From Hydrogenedens sp964549105 (GTDB taxonomy: Bacteria; Hydrogenedentota; Hydrogenedentia; Hydrogenedentales; Hydrogenedentaceae): a stretch of DNA of 64,000 nt. A program made the translations under genes and the position numbers. Position 1 is the stretch's first letter. Each line of letters starts with the position of its first letter. Positions 8,731 to 17,769 of the stretch are shown piece after piece. The notes under the pieces are model-generated. The model saw only the letters and a program-made list of their open reading frames with translations, did no database searches and had not been told where the DNA came from. Location of the stretch: positions 42,333 to 106,332 of the forward strand of contig CAZJTZ010000010.1 of NCBI GenBank assembly GCA_964549105.1. Reading direction: 5' to 3'.

Positions 8731-10998
8731 ATGAAGTGTCGTATGAAAATAGGTTTTTTTTGTTTCCTTGTTTTATCTTTTTCTATTGAATTGGCATATC
8801 CCGAAGAACTTGTGCTTGATGGTGAAATGGTGCAATGGGTGTTTGAAACGCAACAGGGCCTTTTAACAGAAATCAGATACAATCAGCCCCAGGAAGATAA
8901 ATATATATTTGAACCTCCTTGTTCTCTCTGGGAATTGAGAGGAAACGGCATTAACCTTTCCGCTAAAACCGATTCTGCTGTTTTTTCATTTACATCTGAC
9001 AAAGATTCGTGGCAATTTGTCTGGAATGGGTCCGCAATTAATAACATTAATGAAAAAAAACCATGGAAAGTCATATTGAATATTACAAAATCAGCAGGAG
9101 ACACATTAGAACTCTCCTTTTCCTGCAATGCTCCAGGGTTGCAATTGGACGAAATTGTTCTGCCCACTATTGCAGGGATGAATATGGATACATCCATGCA
9201 CATTGTTGTCCCTTACTGGATGGGGGAGATATACGACAGCGAGGTTTATCCTGAAAGGAATACAGGTTTTACAGGGGAACGAGGCTGGGAATATCCGGGA
9301 ACATTATCTATGCAATGGATAGGTGTCTATAATACCAACAATCGAGGTATTTACTTGTGGATAAAGGACACTCAACAAAATTATAAGTCTGTCCATGTTC
9401 AGGGCGACGGGAAACGAGGTGGAATAGAATGGAGGCATTTAGTCTCTAATCCAGAAGAAACAACATATCAGTTACCGTATACAGTATGCCTGACAGGTAT
9501 CTTGGGTGATTGGTATGATATGGCGGTTCATTATCGAAACTGGGCACGACAGCAATCCTGGGCACTACAAAGTCGCAAAGCCCAGCAACAAATCGCACCC
9601 TGGGTTGAGGACACCGCATTATGGGTCTGGAATCGCACAGATTCAAAAAAGGTATTGTCCCCTGCAATAGACCTGACAAAACGACTACAACTTCCTGTGT
9701 CTGTTCTGTGGCACTGGTGGCATGGCTGCGCCTATGATATTGGCTTTCCGGAATACTTACCTCCACGAGAAGGACAGGAATCCTTTTCCAACGCCTTAAC
9801 AGAAGCAAGGGAAAAGGGAGTTCATGCTTTAGTATATGTAAATCAACGGTTGTGGGGTACAACTACGAACTCGTGGAAAGAACGCAAGGCAGAACAGTTT
9901 GCCGTGCATGGCAAAGATGGAAAAATACATCCTGAAGTATACAACCTATTTAATCCAGCCCCATGTGTTGCTATGTGTATGGGCACAGAATTTTGGCACA
10001 ATACCCTGTTGGATATTATGCTTCCGACATGGAGAGAAACACCTGTTGCAGGATTTTATTTAGACCAGGCATGTAGTTCGTTACCCTGTTTTGCTACCAA
10101 CCACGGGCACATTCCGGGAGAGAAAAATTTCTGGATAAAAGGATTCCAGCAACTTACCCTTAGACTACGGGAGGAATGTAAGGAGAAGGATACAAAAATA
10201 TCCTCTAACTACGAAAAAGAAAAACTTGTTCTCGCAGGTGAGGGATGTGGAGAAGCATGGCTACCCTTCCTTGATTTGTTTTTAAGTTTACAGGTAAGTA
10301 AAGAACGATACACCGGCGGAGATGGCTGGCGTTCCATTCCCCTTTTTCAAGCAGTCTATCATCCTGTTGCTATCTTATTCGGAAATTACGCATCATTGAC
10401 AGAACCACCTTATGACCCTTTATGGGACAAAAAATTTGCACCTACCGAACCTCTCAAACTATTAAATGAACAATGGAATACTCAATTTCGATTTGAGCAA
10501 GCCTGTGCCTGGGCATGGGGTCAACAACCCACTATTGCAAATTATAATACAGAACTCTGGAACGATAGAAAAGAAGAACTTGATTTTGTATTAAAATTGG
10601 CACGGCTACAGAACAAGTTTCGTGAATTTCTTCTAAACGGTGAACTCTTAAAACCTTTGCCTGAAACAAATATAGATACCTGGGACGAAATTTGCCTATC
10701 TGTGTATGCGTATCGAAAAGAGGGAGGAAAAACCTTCCAGAGGAAAGGCTCGCTTTTAATAACGGCACCGTGGCGTTCGCCTGATGGGAAAATTGCCCTG
10801 GTAGTTGTCAATGCTGATAACAAGGAACGCACTCTACAGGCACATGTATCCGCAAAACAATGGAACTTAAAAAAGGAAGGAAAGATTATAAAACATCAAA
10901 TAGACCAGTCCACTGAATTTGGCTCTTATTCCAATGGTGTTATTGATTTCTCACATACCATAGATAAGTGTGATGCACTTCTCTTTGAATTTCAATAA
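8731..10998 (+). CDS. Secreted DUF6259-like glycoside hydrolase-type protein
   Basis: A 755-residue protein with an N-terminal signal peptide (about residues 1-25, cleavage near AYPEE). It then has a beta-rich N-terminal domain and a TIM-barrel-like catalytic region. Segments typical of DUF6259 are WYDMAVHYRNWARQQ, VLWHWWHG, ALVYVNQRLWG, GFYLDQACSS (candidate catalytic Asp) and NHGHIPGEKNFW. A small C-terminal beta domain follows (LITAPWRSPDGKIALVVVN). These proteins look like retaining glycoside hydrolases of the alpha-galactosidase clan, but the substrate is not established. The ATG has AAGGGA 7 bases upstream. It stands alone, with no sugar transporter beside it. Confidence 0.7.
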   Translation: MKCRMKIGFFCFLVLSFSIELAYPEELVLDGEMVQWVFETQQGLLTEIRYNQPQEDKYIFEPPCSLWELRGNGINLSAKTDSAVFSFTSDKDSWQFVWNGSAINNINEKKPWKVILNITKSAGDTLELSFSCNAPGLQLDEIVLPTIAGMNMDTSMHIVVPYWMGEIYDSEVYPERNTGFTGERGWEYPGTLSMQWIGVYNTNNRGIYLWIKDTQQNYKSVHVQGDGKRGGIEWRHLVSNPEETTYQLPYTVCLTGILGDWYDMAVHYRNWARQQSWALQSRKAQQQIAPWVEDTALWVWNRTDSKKVLSPAIDLTKRLQLPVSVLWHWWHGCAYDIGFPEYLPPREGQESFSNALTEAREKGVHALVYVNQRLWGTTTNSWKERKAEQFAVHGKDGKIHPEVYNLFNPAPCVAMCMGTEFWHNTLLDIMLPTWRETPVAGFYLDQACSSLPCFATNHGHIPGEKNFWIKGFQQLTLRLREECKEKDTKISSNYEKEKLVLAGEGCGEAWLPFLDLFLSLQVSKERYTGGDGWRSIPLFQAVYHPVAILFGNYASLTEPPYDPLWDKKFAPTEPLKLLNEQWNTQFRFEQACAWAWGQQPTIANYNTELWNDRKEELDFVLKLARLQNKFREFLLNGELLKPLPETNIDTWDEICLSVYAYRKEGGKTFQRKGSLLITAPWRSPDGKIALVVVNADNKERTLQAHVSAKQWNLKKEGKIIKHQIDQSTEFGSYSNGVIDFSHTIDKCDALLFEFQ

Positions 10999-11042
10999 AC
11001 AGAGTCTCTACAACTATGATAAACAGCAAAATTTTAGAAATA

Positions 11043-12539
11043 CTAATTAGACTGTTGTGTTTTACTTAAAACTTCCATTGCCTTTTCTATGACAATATCT
11101 TTTCCTTCTGCCATTCTTTGAAGAGATTCTACGGTAATAGGGATTTTAATCGTGGGAGTAATCCCTCCTTCACCTTTTGCATTTGCCTCAATCTGGATTT
11201 GACCGTCCTTATCCAGAGAACGAGCCACAGGATATGACAGAGTAATCCCATTGGGCATACGCACATCGCCACCGGGCACACCCATCGAACCCCGCGTACT
11301 GGACATACCAATAACCTGAATATTCTTCTGCTTACTAAGTACTGAAGCAAAACCTTCCGCACTCCCTGCCGTTCCATAGTCCACCAACACCACTATCTGA
11401 CCACGATAGTGCATAGGAAACGGTTTAATCACAATGCGGTCGCCGGGACTCATCTTAAATCCTTTTTCCTTCTTACTATAGAAAGCAAGGTCATGGAAGA
11501 AAGTTTCCTCTTCAACAAAATAGCCAGCAAAGCGAGGTATTAATTCTGGGTCGCCCCCAGTATTGCCCCGCAAATCAATAATCAGTCCAGGAACATCATC
11601 ACGAATAAAATTGCTTATCATCTTTTGGAAGGCTTGCCCCGGGAAAGGAGTGTTAATGCTGGGGGAGAAAAACAAAATATGAACATATCCATATCCCCCA
11701 TCTAATATCCTCTTTTCTAAGGGACTATCTGTCGGACCTGCACTAATCTTTTGCCAGACAGGACTCTTCAAAGTTGCATAATCGTCTTCCTCGGCAATCA
11801 ATTTGGCAACTCTGGTATCGGCTTCTCCCGGATTAACAAACGATACCGCCACTTCTGTATCCACAGGGGCTCTACTCAAAAGTTTACATTTCTCCCAAAT
11901 CTTTCCGTCTTGCGTGGCGGGTGGAGTATCTGCCCAGAGAACAGGTGTTTCCAGAACGGCTTTCTCTACTGGTCCATTATTCCACTGAACCAACTCCGCA
12001 CCTACTCGCATCCCTGCTTTTTCTGCAGAACTACCCTCCTCCACATAAAACACAACATAACGATTATCATCTGTGCGAACCATTGCAAAGCCATATCCAC
12101 CTCCAATATTTGCAGAACGAATCCGTTCATTTGTTTCTACACGGACATTCGCATCAGGAATGGAATACATAAATTCACGAAGAGCAAGATAAAAACCATC
12201 ACGGTCTCTTTTCCTTTTTACTTCCGCAATCTTTGCCGAATATGTCTTACTCAAATCACTCCACGATATTCCCTTCCATTCCGTATACGGATACTCACGC
12301 TCTATCTGTTCGCCCAGCCTGCTAAACGACTTTTTCCATGACAACAAACGATAATCACCTTCACCACTCATAAGTAGTGGAATTTTAGGAAAAGGGATAG
12401 GCAACTCGGGAAAAGGCACTCCAACCATAGGCACTTCTATCTTCGTTAAAGGTATTTTTGCACGAGTACAGCCGAAAAAAGAAAGAGAGATACCTACAAA
12501 AATAAACAAAATAATAAACAAAAAACGACAATTTTTCAT
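11043..12539 (-). CDS. S41-family (C-terminal processing-like) protease lipoprotein
   Basis: A 498-residue lipoprotein: the N-terminal hydrophobic signal ends in FFGC with the lipid-accepting Cys at residue 24. A PDZ-like segment follows (VVFYVEEGSSAEKAGMRVG). The S41 catalytic domain has GLIIDLRGNTGGDPELIPR, VVLVDYGTAGSAEGFAS (nucleophile Ser region) and GMSSTRGSMG. Such proteins act in the periplasm on protein tails or peptides. The longest frame starts at 12596, but the ATG at 12539 has AGGA 8 bases before it and immediately begins the signal peptide, so it was chosen. It is convergent with the DUF6259-like gene and probably monocistronic. Confidence 0.8.
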   Translation of the reverse strand: MKNCRFLFIILFIFVGISLSFFGCTRAKIPLTKIEVPMVGVPFPELPIPFPKIPLLMSGEGDYRLLSWKKSFSRLGEQIEREYPYTEWKGISWSDLSKTYSAKIAEVKRKRDRDGFYLALREFMYSIPDANVRVETNERIRSANIGGGYGFAMVRTDDNRYVVFYVEEGSSAEKAGMRVGAELVQWNNGPVEKAVLETPVLWADTPPATQDGKIWEKCKLLSRAPVDTEVAVSFVNPGEADTRVAKLIAEEDDYATLKSPVWQKISAGPTDSPLEKRILDGGYGYVHILFFSPSINTPFPGQAFQKMISNFIRDDVPGLIIDLRGNTGGDPELIPRFAGYFVEEETFFHDLAFYSKKEKGFKMSPGDRIVIKPFPMHYRGQIVVLVDYGTAGSAEGFASVLSKQKNIQVIGMSSTRGSMGVPGGDVRMPNGITLSYPVARSLDKDGQIQIEANAKGEGGITPTIKIPITVESLQRMAEGKDIVIEKAMEVLSKTQQSN

Positions 12540-12844
12540 ATTTCCATTCCTAAAAATTCTGTTAAACTTTTCAATCGTATACATTATAGTTTTCATAACA
12601 ATCTTTTAATCACATAATACATTAAATAGTAATTACAAAACAGAATTGTTCTAAATCCAAATTTATACTAATTTTATATTTCTTTTTCCCTTTTCGTTCC
12701 AAAAAAATAAAAAGACCACAAATATAAAGACTAATTCATACTTTCTAACTTCATCAGCCAATGCACCTATTATACTTTTCCCATTGCCTCCTTTACATTT
12801 TTTCAATCTATGTTCTACTTGTCAGGGAACAGTAGGATATTGCA

Positions 12845-12863
12845 GGCATCTTGCCCGCGAAAA
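12845..12863 (+). repeat. 19-bp repeat, copy 1 (inverted partner at 13075)
   Basis: GGCATCTTGCCCGCGAAAA occurs here and as its exact reverse complement at 13075-13093. Its core GGCA-TCT-TGCC is itself a small palindrome. Confidence 0.85.
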
Positions 12864-12987
12864 AATACACTGAACACAGAAGGTAAATATTTAAAAGAAT
12901 TTTGTGCATACGCCTTCTTTTTCTTACTCTTTCAGCAAGGTAGCGGTAGAAAAGAATATGACATTTATAAAAGGATAACTCGTAAAA

Positions 12988-13022
12988 GGTTTTAAAAGGT
13001 ACCACAAGCGTCCACACTCATA
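12988..13022 (+). repeat. 35-bp imperfect direct repeat, copy 1
   Basis: It begins GGTTTTAAAAGGTACCA and continues with a gCGTCCACnCTC core. The second copy is at 13143-13177 with a few substitutions. In this copy the terminal hairpin has decayed. Confidence 0.8.
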
Positions 13023-13074
13023 AAATTGGATATATGCACACAATACTTCATCAGTCAGAGACATTACTAATAGC

Positions 13075-13093
13075 TTTTCGCGGGCAAGATGCC
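13075..13093 (-). repeat. 19-bp repeat, copy 2 (inverted)
   Basis: Exact reverse complement of 12845-12863. On the plus strand it reads TTTTCGCGGGCAAGATGCC, and with the following bases GGGCA-AGA-TGCCC forms a hairpin. Confidence 0.85.
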
Positions 13094-13142
13094 CACTATA
13101 CCCTACAGAAACTTACTAATAGTAATCTCCCCTGTCAATTGG

Positions 13143-13177
13143 GGTTTTAAAAGGTACCATGAGCGTCCACGCTCGTA
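13143..13177 (+). repeat. 35-bp imperfect direct repeat, copy 2
   Basis: Same unit as 12988-13022. It ends in a perfect 5-bp hairpin GAGCG-TCCA-CGCTC, so this looks like the less decayed copy. Confidence 0.8.
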
Positions 13178-13270
13178 GAAAAACAATGGCAAACTCTAAA
13201 TCTTACTAAAGCCAACCCTTATAGATAGTATCTTAGAAATACCGTTTGTTTGTGAAGGTATCGGGTTTTA

Positions 13271-13290
13271 GGGCGTATCGCCATACGCCC
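13271..13290. repeat. Perfect 8-bp-stem palindrome
   Basis: GGGCGTAT-CGCC-ATACGCCC, preceded by GGTTTTA and followed by CCTAC. It has the look of REP-like palindromes seen scattered in genomes of several phyla; that comparison is from memory. No T-tract follows directly, so it is not an obvious terminator. Confidence 0.8.
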
Positions 13291-13667
13291 CTACTTTTTA
13301 AAACTTTTTGGACAGACCCTAATCTTAACTTTTTTACACCTAGACTATTTTTACCTATTACTTATTTTTTAATAGGAAGTTAGGGTTTAAGTTTCTGCTT
13401 TCGGGTTAGTAACCTTGCCAAGAAATAGGATATTGCCGTTCTCTCTGTCCTAAATAATAAATATAAATGGATAACAAGTATTTATATACTTTTCAACACA
13501 ATTAACCAATAAAAATATTTAAATCGTCGTTATTTACATTCAGATACAACCTAACAATTCAGAATTGCATGTAAAAATCACCTATTCGTAATTCCATTAA
13601 CAGATTTATATAATATACAAGAGAGTTTAAAATTACACGCATCAATTTATAAGGGTAAACAAAAGAG

Positions 13668-14729
13668 ATGATTGAAGTAGAACCCAAAGACTATAAAAAT
13701 AGAACTTACCTTTCTGCAATAGAAGCAGCAAAGTATTTAGGCATTTCAGTTGATACTCTACATAATCTTGCAAATGAGCAGATTATTCAAACACAACTTT
13801 CCACAAGTGGACAAATGCGTTTTGATTTAAGAGAATTAAAGCAATATGAAGCAGAATTCAAAAATAAAGGTAAAACAAATACAATAGATATTGATAGCGT
13901 AAATATTATTGAAATAAATGAAACTGTCCAGAAAATATTTCTCAAAAATTCTATGGTAATGGATGATCTAGCTGATAATAGTGTTCATCTAATGATAACT
14001 TCACCTCCATATTTTGATACAAAAATGTATTCAAGAGAACCCATAGAAGGAGACCTCGGCAATATCCACAATGTAGATGAATGGTTTGAAAAGATAGGTG
14101 AGGTATGGAAAGAAGTATACAGGATTTTACAGCCCGGAAGAAAAGCATTTATTAATATAATGAACCTTCCGATAAGAGTTGAAAATGGTGGTTTCAGAAC
14201 TTTAAATTTGGCAGGTAGAACAATAGATGTATGTGAAAAAATAGGGTTTGTCTTCAAGCGAGATATAATATGGCATAAGACAAATGCAGTTCGGGCTCAT
14301 TTTGGAACATATCCTTATCCCGGTGGAATCTTGATAAATAATATGCACGAATTTATCCTCGAATTTGATAAGCCTGAGAAAAAGGGATTTAACAAATATG
14401 GCCATTTAACCAAAGATCAAAAAGAACAGTCGAAGTTAGATAAAGAATTTTGGCTATCCATAAAAAAGAGTGATGTTTGGGTAATGAAACCGCAAGGGAG
14501 TGGAGATAACCGCCGTCATATTGCTCCATTTCCTTATGAACTTCCTTATCGGTTAATTAAGGCATTTAGTTATATTGGGGAGATAGTCCTTGACCCATTT
14601 GTAGGTTCTGGCACTACTCTTTTGGCAGCAGCAGATTTAAAACGGAATGGAATCGGATATGAAATAGTCCCTGAAATTGCAAACGATGCTATTAAAGACT
14701 TAAAAAACTATCAAACAAAACTTTGGTGA
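13668..14729 (+). CDS. DNA methyltransferase (beta-type) with N-terminal HTH domain
   Basis: A 353-residue DNA modification enzyme. Residues about 13-55 form a MerR/excisionase-like helix-turn-helix (YLSAIEAAKYLGISVDTLHN, then the arm GQMRFD). The catalytic part has motif IV TSPPYFD at residues 111-117 and motif I DPFVGSGTT from residue 309, the beta order (catalytic motif before the SAM-binding motif). The SPPY form is most often seen in N4-cytosine methylases, but N6-adenine is not excluded. The neighbour 8 bases downstream is a probable restriction enzyme, so this is the modification half of a type II system. The fused HTH could let the enzyme repress its own promoter. Local sequence is strikingly A+T-rich, in line with transfer. 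Confidence 0.88.
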   Translation: MIEVEPKDYKNRTYLSAIEAAKYLGISVDTLHNLANEQIIQTQLSTSGQMRFDLRELKQYEAEFKNKGKTNTIDIDSVNIIEINETVQKIFLKNSMVMDDLADNSVHLMITSPPYFDTKMYSREPIEGDLGNIHNVDEWFEKIGEVWKEVYRILQPGRKAFINIMNLPIRVENGGFRTLNLAGRTIDVCEKIGFVFKRDIIWHKTNAVRAHFGTYPYPGGILINNMHEFILEFDKPEKKGFNKYGHLTKDQKEQSKLDKEFWLSIKKSDVWVMKPQGSGDNRRHIAPFPYELPYRLIKAFSYIGEIVLDPFVGSGTTLLAAADLKRNGIGYEIVPEIANDAIKDLKNYQTKLW

Positions 14730-14737
14730 GATAAAAA

Positions 14738-15868
14738 ATGGAATTGGATGGAAAAACAATATATGCACAATCGAGCGATATAAAATCACGCACCTATCTG
14801 GAATACCGTAAGGACATGAAGAAAAAAGCAATTGCAGAATTAGAGATATTAGAATGGCTTGAAGGTAAGGTAAAAGAACTATACCCGCAAGAAAAAATTA
14901 AAGTTTACAAATCAGGTAGTGATAAATTCCTATGGTTTTTAAGAAAAGGAGGAATCACAAGAAAACCTGATTTTATTGCTGAAATAAATAACAATAAAAT
15001 AGAATTTGAGTTCCAATATGCAGAGAAAGCAAATTTAGAGTTTTACGATTTCAAAATATCCAAAGTCGCTAAAAAGAAAGGTAGCGAATATGAACCTATT
15101 AAAAATAAATTGTTTATATATATTCATAAACCTTTATTTAAATATGCAATATTTAAACCTGAATGGATTACTAATAATGGAAAATATGGGATGGTAGAAG
15201 CATGGCGCAGTTATGCTTTTAGAGTCCCAAAAGAAAATTTTGAAAAATTACTTAAACCAGACCTTAATTTAGAAATACTCTGTAAAAAAATAGATTCTAA
15301 AAATTTTATTCTTAATTTTCAACATGAATTATTAGATATAAATAAAGAAAAACTTTCATCTGTGCTTCAGAGTGTAATTGATGAAAATAAAATTGTAAAA
15401 ATCATTCCAAAAGACCTGCATAGTTTTTTTAAGGTTTGCTTCATTCTGGATAATTTAAATAAGATTCCTCAAAATACAAATCTATGGCTTATTTACTTAT
15501 TAAGTTATATAGATAAAAGTATTTCTCTTGAGAATATTTCCAAAATCGTTTATTGTATTGACTTTCTTTATTCCAAGACTGAGCTGCAACCCAATGAACT
15601 TAATCAGTTAGTTCGCAAGGTTAAAGAGTTAATGGAAAAAATTAAAATATTCTATCAAAAAGACGGCTCTTACAAATCTTCTTTAACAGCAAGCCCGTTA
15701 GATGAAACAAGATATGCTTTATTTTCAATCAATCTTTTGGAAGATTTGGTTCAGGATATGATTTATTACTACTCTATAACAGAATTAAAGCCAATCAAGA
15801 AAATATATGAAAATATAGAAGACATTAATAAAACTTATGAATTAATTAAAAAGGCAAAGCAAGAATGA
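14738..15868 (+). CDS. Probable type II restriction endonuclease (PD-(D/E)xK variant)
   Basis: I do not recognise this 376-residue protein by family. It is called from position and a candidate active site: it starts 8 bases after the methyltransferase and contains KPDF at residues 76-79 followed by EFQ at 91-93. The spacing fits a PD...ExQ variant of the PD-(D/E)xK nuclease core, with hydrophobic strands on both sides (IAEI and KIEFEF). The rest is rich in Lys, Asn and Ile and mostly helical, with no membrane segment or known helicase or methylase motif. The gene is very A+T-rich. Alternatives are a specificity or accessory subunit, or another defence protein. Recognition sequence unknown. 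Confidence 0.55.
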   Translation: MELDGKTIYAQSSDIKSRTYLEYRKDMKKKAIAELEILEWLEGKVKELYPQEKIKVYKSGSDKFLWFLRKGGITRKPDFIAEINNNKIEFEFQYAEKANLEFYDFKISKVAKKKGSEYEPIKNKLFIYIHKPLFKYAIFKPEWITNNGKYGMVEAWRSYAFRVPKENFEKLLKPDLNLEILCKKIDSKNFILNFQHELLDINKEKLSSVLQSVIDENKIVKIIPKDLHSFFKVCFILDNLNKIPQNTNLWLIYLLSYIDKSISLENISKIVYCIDFLYSKTELQPNELNQLVRKVKELMEKIKIFYQKDGSYKSSLTASPLDETRYALFSINLLEDLVQDMIYYYSITELKPIKKIYENIEDINKTYELIKKAKQE

Positions 15869-16012
15869 AAGAAGATTATCTATTCCTTTTCCCTATTTAA
15901 AAAGCAAAAATCTTCTTTCTTCACATATCATACTATTTATAAAGCGGCAGGTGTGGTCGGGGATTACCAACAATTAGTTAGTATTCCAAGAATGGCTGGG
16001 CTTGATGATAGA

Positions 16013-16089
16013 TGGTGGGCGGTGCAGGATTCGAACCTGCGACCCCCTGCGTGTAAAGCAGATGCTCTAACCAACTGAGCTAACCGCCC
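16013..16089 (-). tRNA. tRNA-Val (anticodon TAC)
   Basis: On the minus strand a complete cloverleaf is readable. The acceptor stem GGGCGGT pairs with ACCGCCC, the D-arm is GCTC...GAGC, the anticodon loop is TTTACAC with anticodon TAC, and the T-arm GCAGG/CCTGC encloses TTCGAAT. The discriminator is A and CCA is encoded (16013-16015). It lies immediately right of the restriction-modification genes, a classic integration location, but I found no duplicated 3' end. Confidence 0.95.
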
Positions 16090-16165
16090 AAAAGCACAGC
16101 GGACAATATGTTACCAAATTAAAAGCAGACTAATCAATTTTGGGAATGGAACAAGAATAAATCTG

Positions 16166-17560
16166 TCATTGTTCTGATGGTGAAATCATTTTGCGAGGGT
16201 CAACAAGTTGGTCGAATTCCTGAGCCGTAATCAAACCTGTTTTTAGGGCTTCTTCTTTTAAGGTTGTGCCGTTTTTGTAAGCATTTCTTGCAATTTGGGC
16301 TGAAATTTCGTAGCCAAGTTTACGGGTCAGGGCTGTTACCAACATTAATGAATTCTGCACATAGGATTCTAATCGCTCACGATTGGGCTGAATCCCGTTC
16401 AAACAGTGCTGGGTGAACGATTCGCAAGCATCCGATAACAGTCGTATGGACTGAAGAATGTTGTAAGCAATTACAGGTTTAAATACATTCAACTCAAAAT
16501 TTCCTGATGCTCCTGCAATGTTTATTGTCACATCGTTCCCTAATACCTGGGCGCAGACCATTGTCATCATTTCGCACTGGGTCGGATTGACTTTGCCTGG
16601 CATAATAGAGGAGCCAGGTTCATTCTCGGGTAGGTATAGTTCTGCTAAACCACAACGCGGACCACTACCCATAAGGCGAATATCATTTGCAATTTTCATA
16701 CATGCACAGGCAAGGGTTTTTAACGCACCTGAAAGCATTACCAGAGCGTCATGTGCCGCCAAAGCCTCAAATTTGTTCTCCGCAGGACGGAACGGCAATT
16801 GTGTAAATTCTGAAATATGTGCTACAGCCTTTTCCGCAAATCCGACAGGTGCATTAATACCTGTTCCAACGGCTGTTCCACCCAGAGCCAATTCATAGAG
16901 GTCATGAATTGCATATTGGATACGATTCTCTGCTTGCTCTATCTGTCGTGCATAACCAGAAAATTCCTGACCCAATGTAATAGGCGTAGCATCCATTAGG
17001 TGTGTTCTACCTATTTTTATTATATTGTTGAATTCTTCTACCTTTTTGTTCAAGGCATCATGAAACTTTTCTAAGGCAGGAATAAGACGATTATTCAGTT
17101 CTATCACCGCGGCTACATGAATCGCAGAAGGAAAAACATCATTTGAGGATTGAGACATATTCACATGGTCGTTGGGGTGCATCGGTTTCTTTGTGCTATG
17201 CGGATAACCAAGAATCTCATTTGCACAAGTGGCAATCACCTCGTTTACATTCATATTCGTCTGCGTTCCACTCCCCGTTTGCCATACATGTAGAGGAAAT
17301 TGGTCATCCCACTTTCCTTCAAGTATTTCATCGGCAACCTTTATTATTAATTCACAAAATTCTGAACTCAACAAACCCAACTCTTTATTTGCCTTTGCAC
17401 AAGATTTTTTAATCAGGGCTAAAGCATAAATAATCTCTATCGGCATTTTTTCCTTACTTATAGAAAAATATTGTAAAGAACGAGCCGTCTGACTTCCATA
17501 ATAAGCATCTAAAGGAACCTGCACCTCTCCCAGAGCGTCTTTCTCACAACGAAATTCCAT
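16166..17560 (-). CDS. fumC: Fumarate hydratase class II
   Basis: Fe-S-independent fumarase interconverting fumarate and L-malate in the TCA cycle; homotetrameric in the cytoplasm. The 464 residues are full length. The superfamily signature GSSIMPGKVNPTQCEM is intact, as are the N-terminal SGTQTNMNVNEVI and the active-site SSNDVFPS and GRTHLMDATPITLGQE segments. Aspartase is the main alternative, but TNMNVNEV and the overall length favour fumarase. GGAA lies upstream of the ATG. It appears monocistronic and is divergent from ftsK. Confidence 0.93.
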   Translation of the reverse strand: MEFRCEKDALGEVQVPLDAYYGSQTARSLQYFSISKEKMPIEIIYALALIKKSCAKANKELGLLSSEFCELIIKVADEILEGKWDDQFPLHVWQTGSGTQTNMNVNEVIATCANEILGYPHSTKKPMHPNDHVNMSQSSNDVFPSAIHVAAVIELNNRLIPALEKFHDALNKKVEEFNNIIKIGRTHLMDATPITLGQEFSGYARQIEQAENRIQYAIHDLYELALGGTAVGTGINAPVGFAEKAVAHISEFTQLPFRPAENKFEALAAHDALVMLSGALKTLACACMKIANDIRLMGSGPRCGLAELYLPENEPGSSIMPGKVNPTQCEMMTMVCAQVLGNDVTINIAGASGNFELNVFKPVIAYNILQSIRLLSDACESFTQHCLNGIQPNRERLESYVQNSLMLVTALTRKLGYEISAQIARNAYKNGTTLKEEALKTGLITAQEFDQLVDPRKMISPSEQ

Positions 17561-17695
17561 TATGTATTCCTTTCCCTTTAACTATTTTTATCTCATGATT
17601 GTATTTTACTTCAACTTAATTTACCGAATAAATTCTTTTAGAGTCTATAGAAATAAAAATTATTTCAAAAACAGAAAAAGGTTATTTTTTTATAA

Positions 17696-17724
17696 TTGAC
17701 AAGAAATAGTTTATATGCTATTAT
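17696..17724 (+). promoter_or_regulatory. Strong sigma-70 promoter for the ftsK block
   Basis: TTGACA at 17696-17701 and TATTAT at 17719-17724 are separated by 17 bases. Right after it, TATATTGTGTTT occurs twice (17729-17740 and 17744-17755) as a 15-base tandem period that may be an operator or leader element. Confidence 0.6.
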
Positions 17725-17769
17725 ACAATATATTGTGTTTCTATATATTGTGTTTTTGAAGGTTTGATT

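Larger units (their letters stand above)
12540..13667. other. 1.1-kb intergenic region with palindromic repeats
   Basis: No convincing gene is present; short open frames here overlap repeats. The stretch carries three kinds of short repeat (annotated separately at 12845, 12988, 13075, 13143 and 13271). It separates the S41 protease gene from the restriction-modification genes and marks the left edge of the accessory island. Confidence 0.7.

Noticed and set aside
11751..12341. 196-codon plus-strand frame
   Set aside because: Antisense shadow of the S41 protease gene; Cys/His/Ile-rich translation without a family pattern.
12808..13017. Overlapping 60-70-codon frames on both strands
   Set aside because: They run through repeat sequence, have no family resemblance and overlap each other antisense.
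16013..16089. tRNA-Val as attachment site of an integrated element
   Set aside because: No duplicated tRNA 3' end and no adjacent integrase were found; the XerC gene 8 kb away is chromosomal.
17729..17755. CRISPR-like repeat
   Set aside because: Only two tandem copies without spacers; no cas genes in the window.
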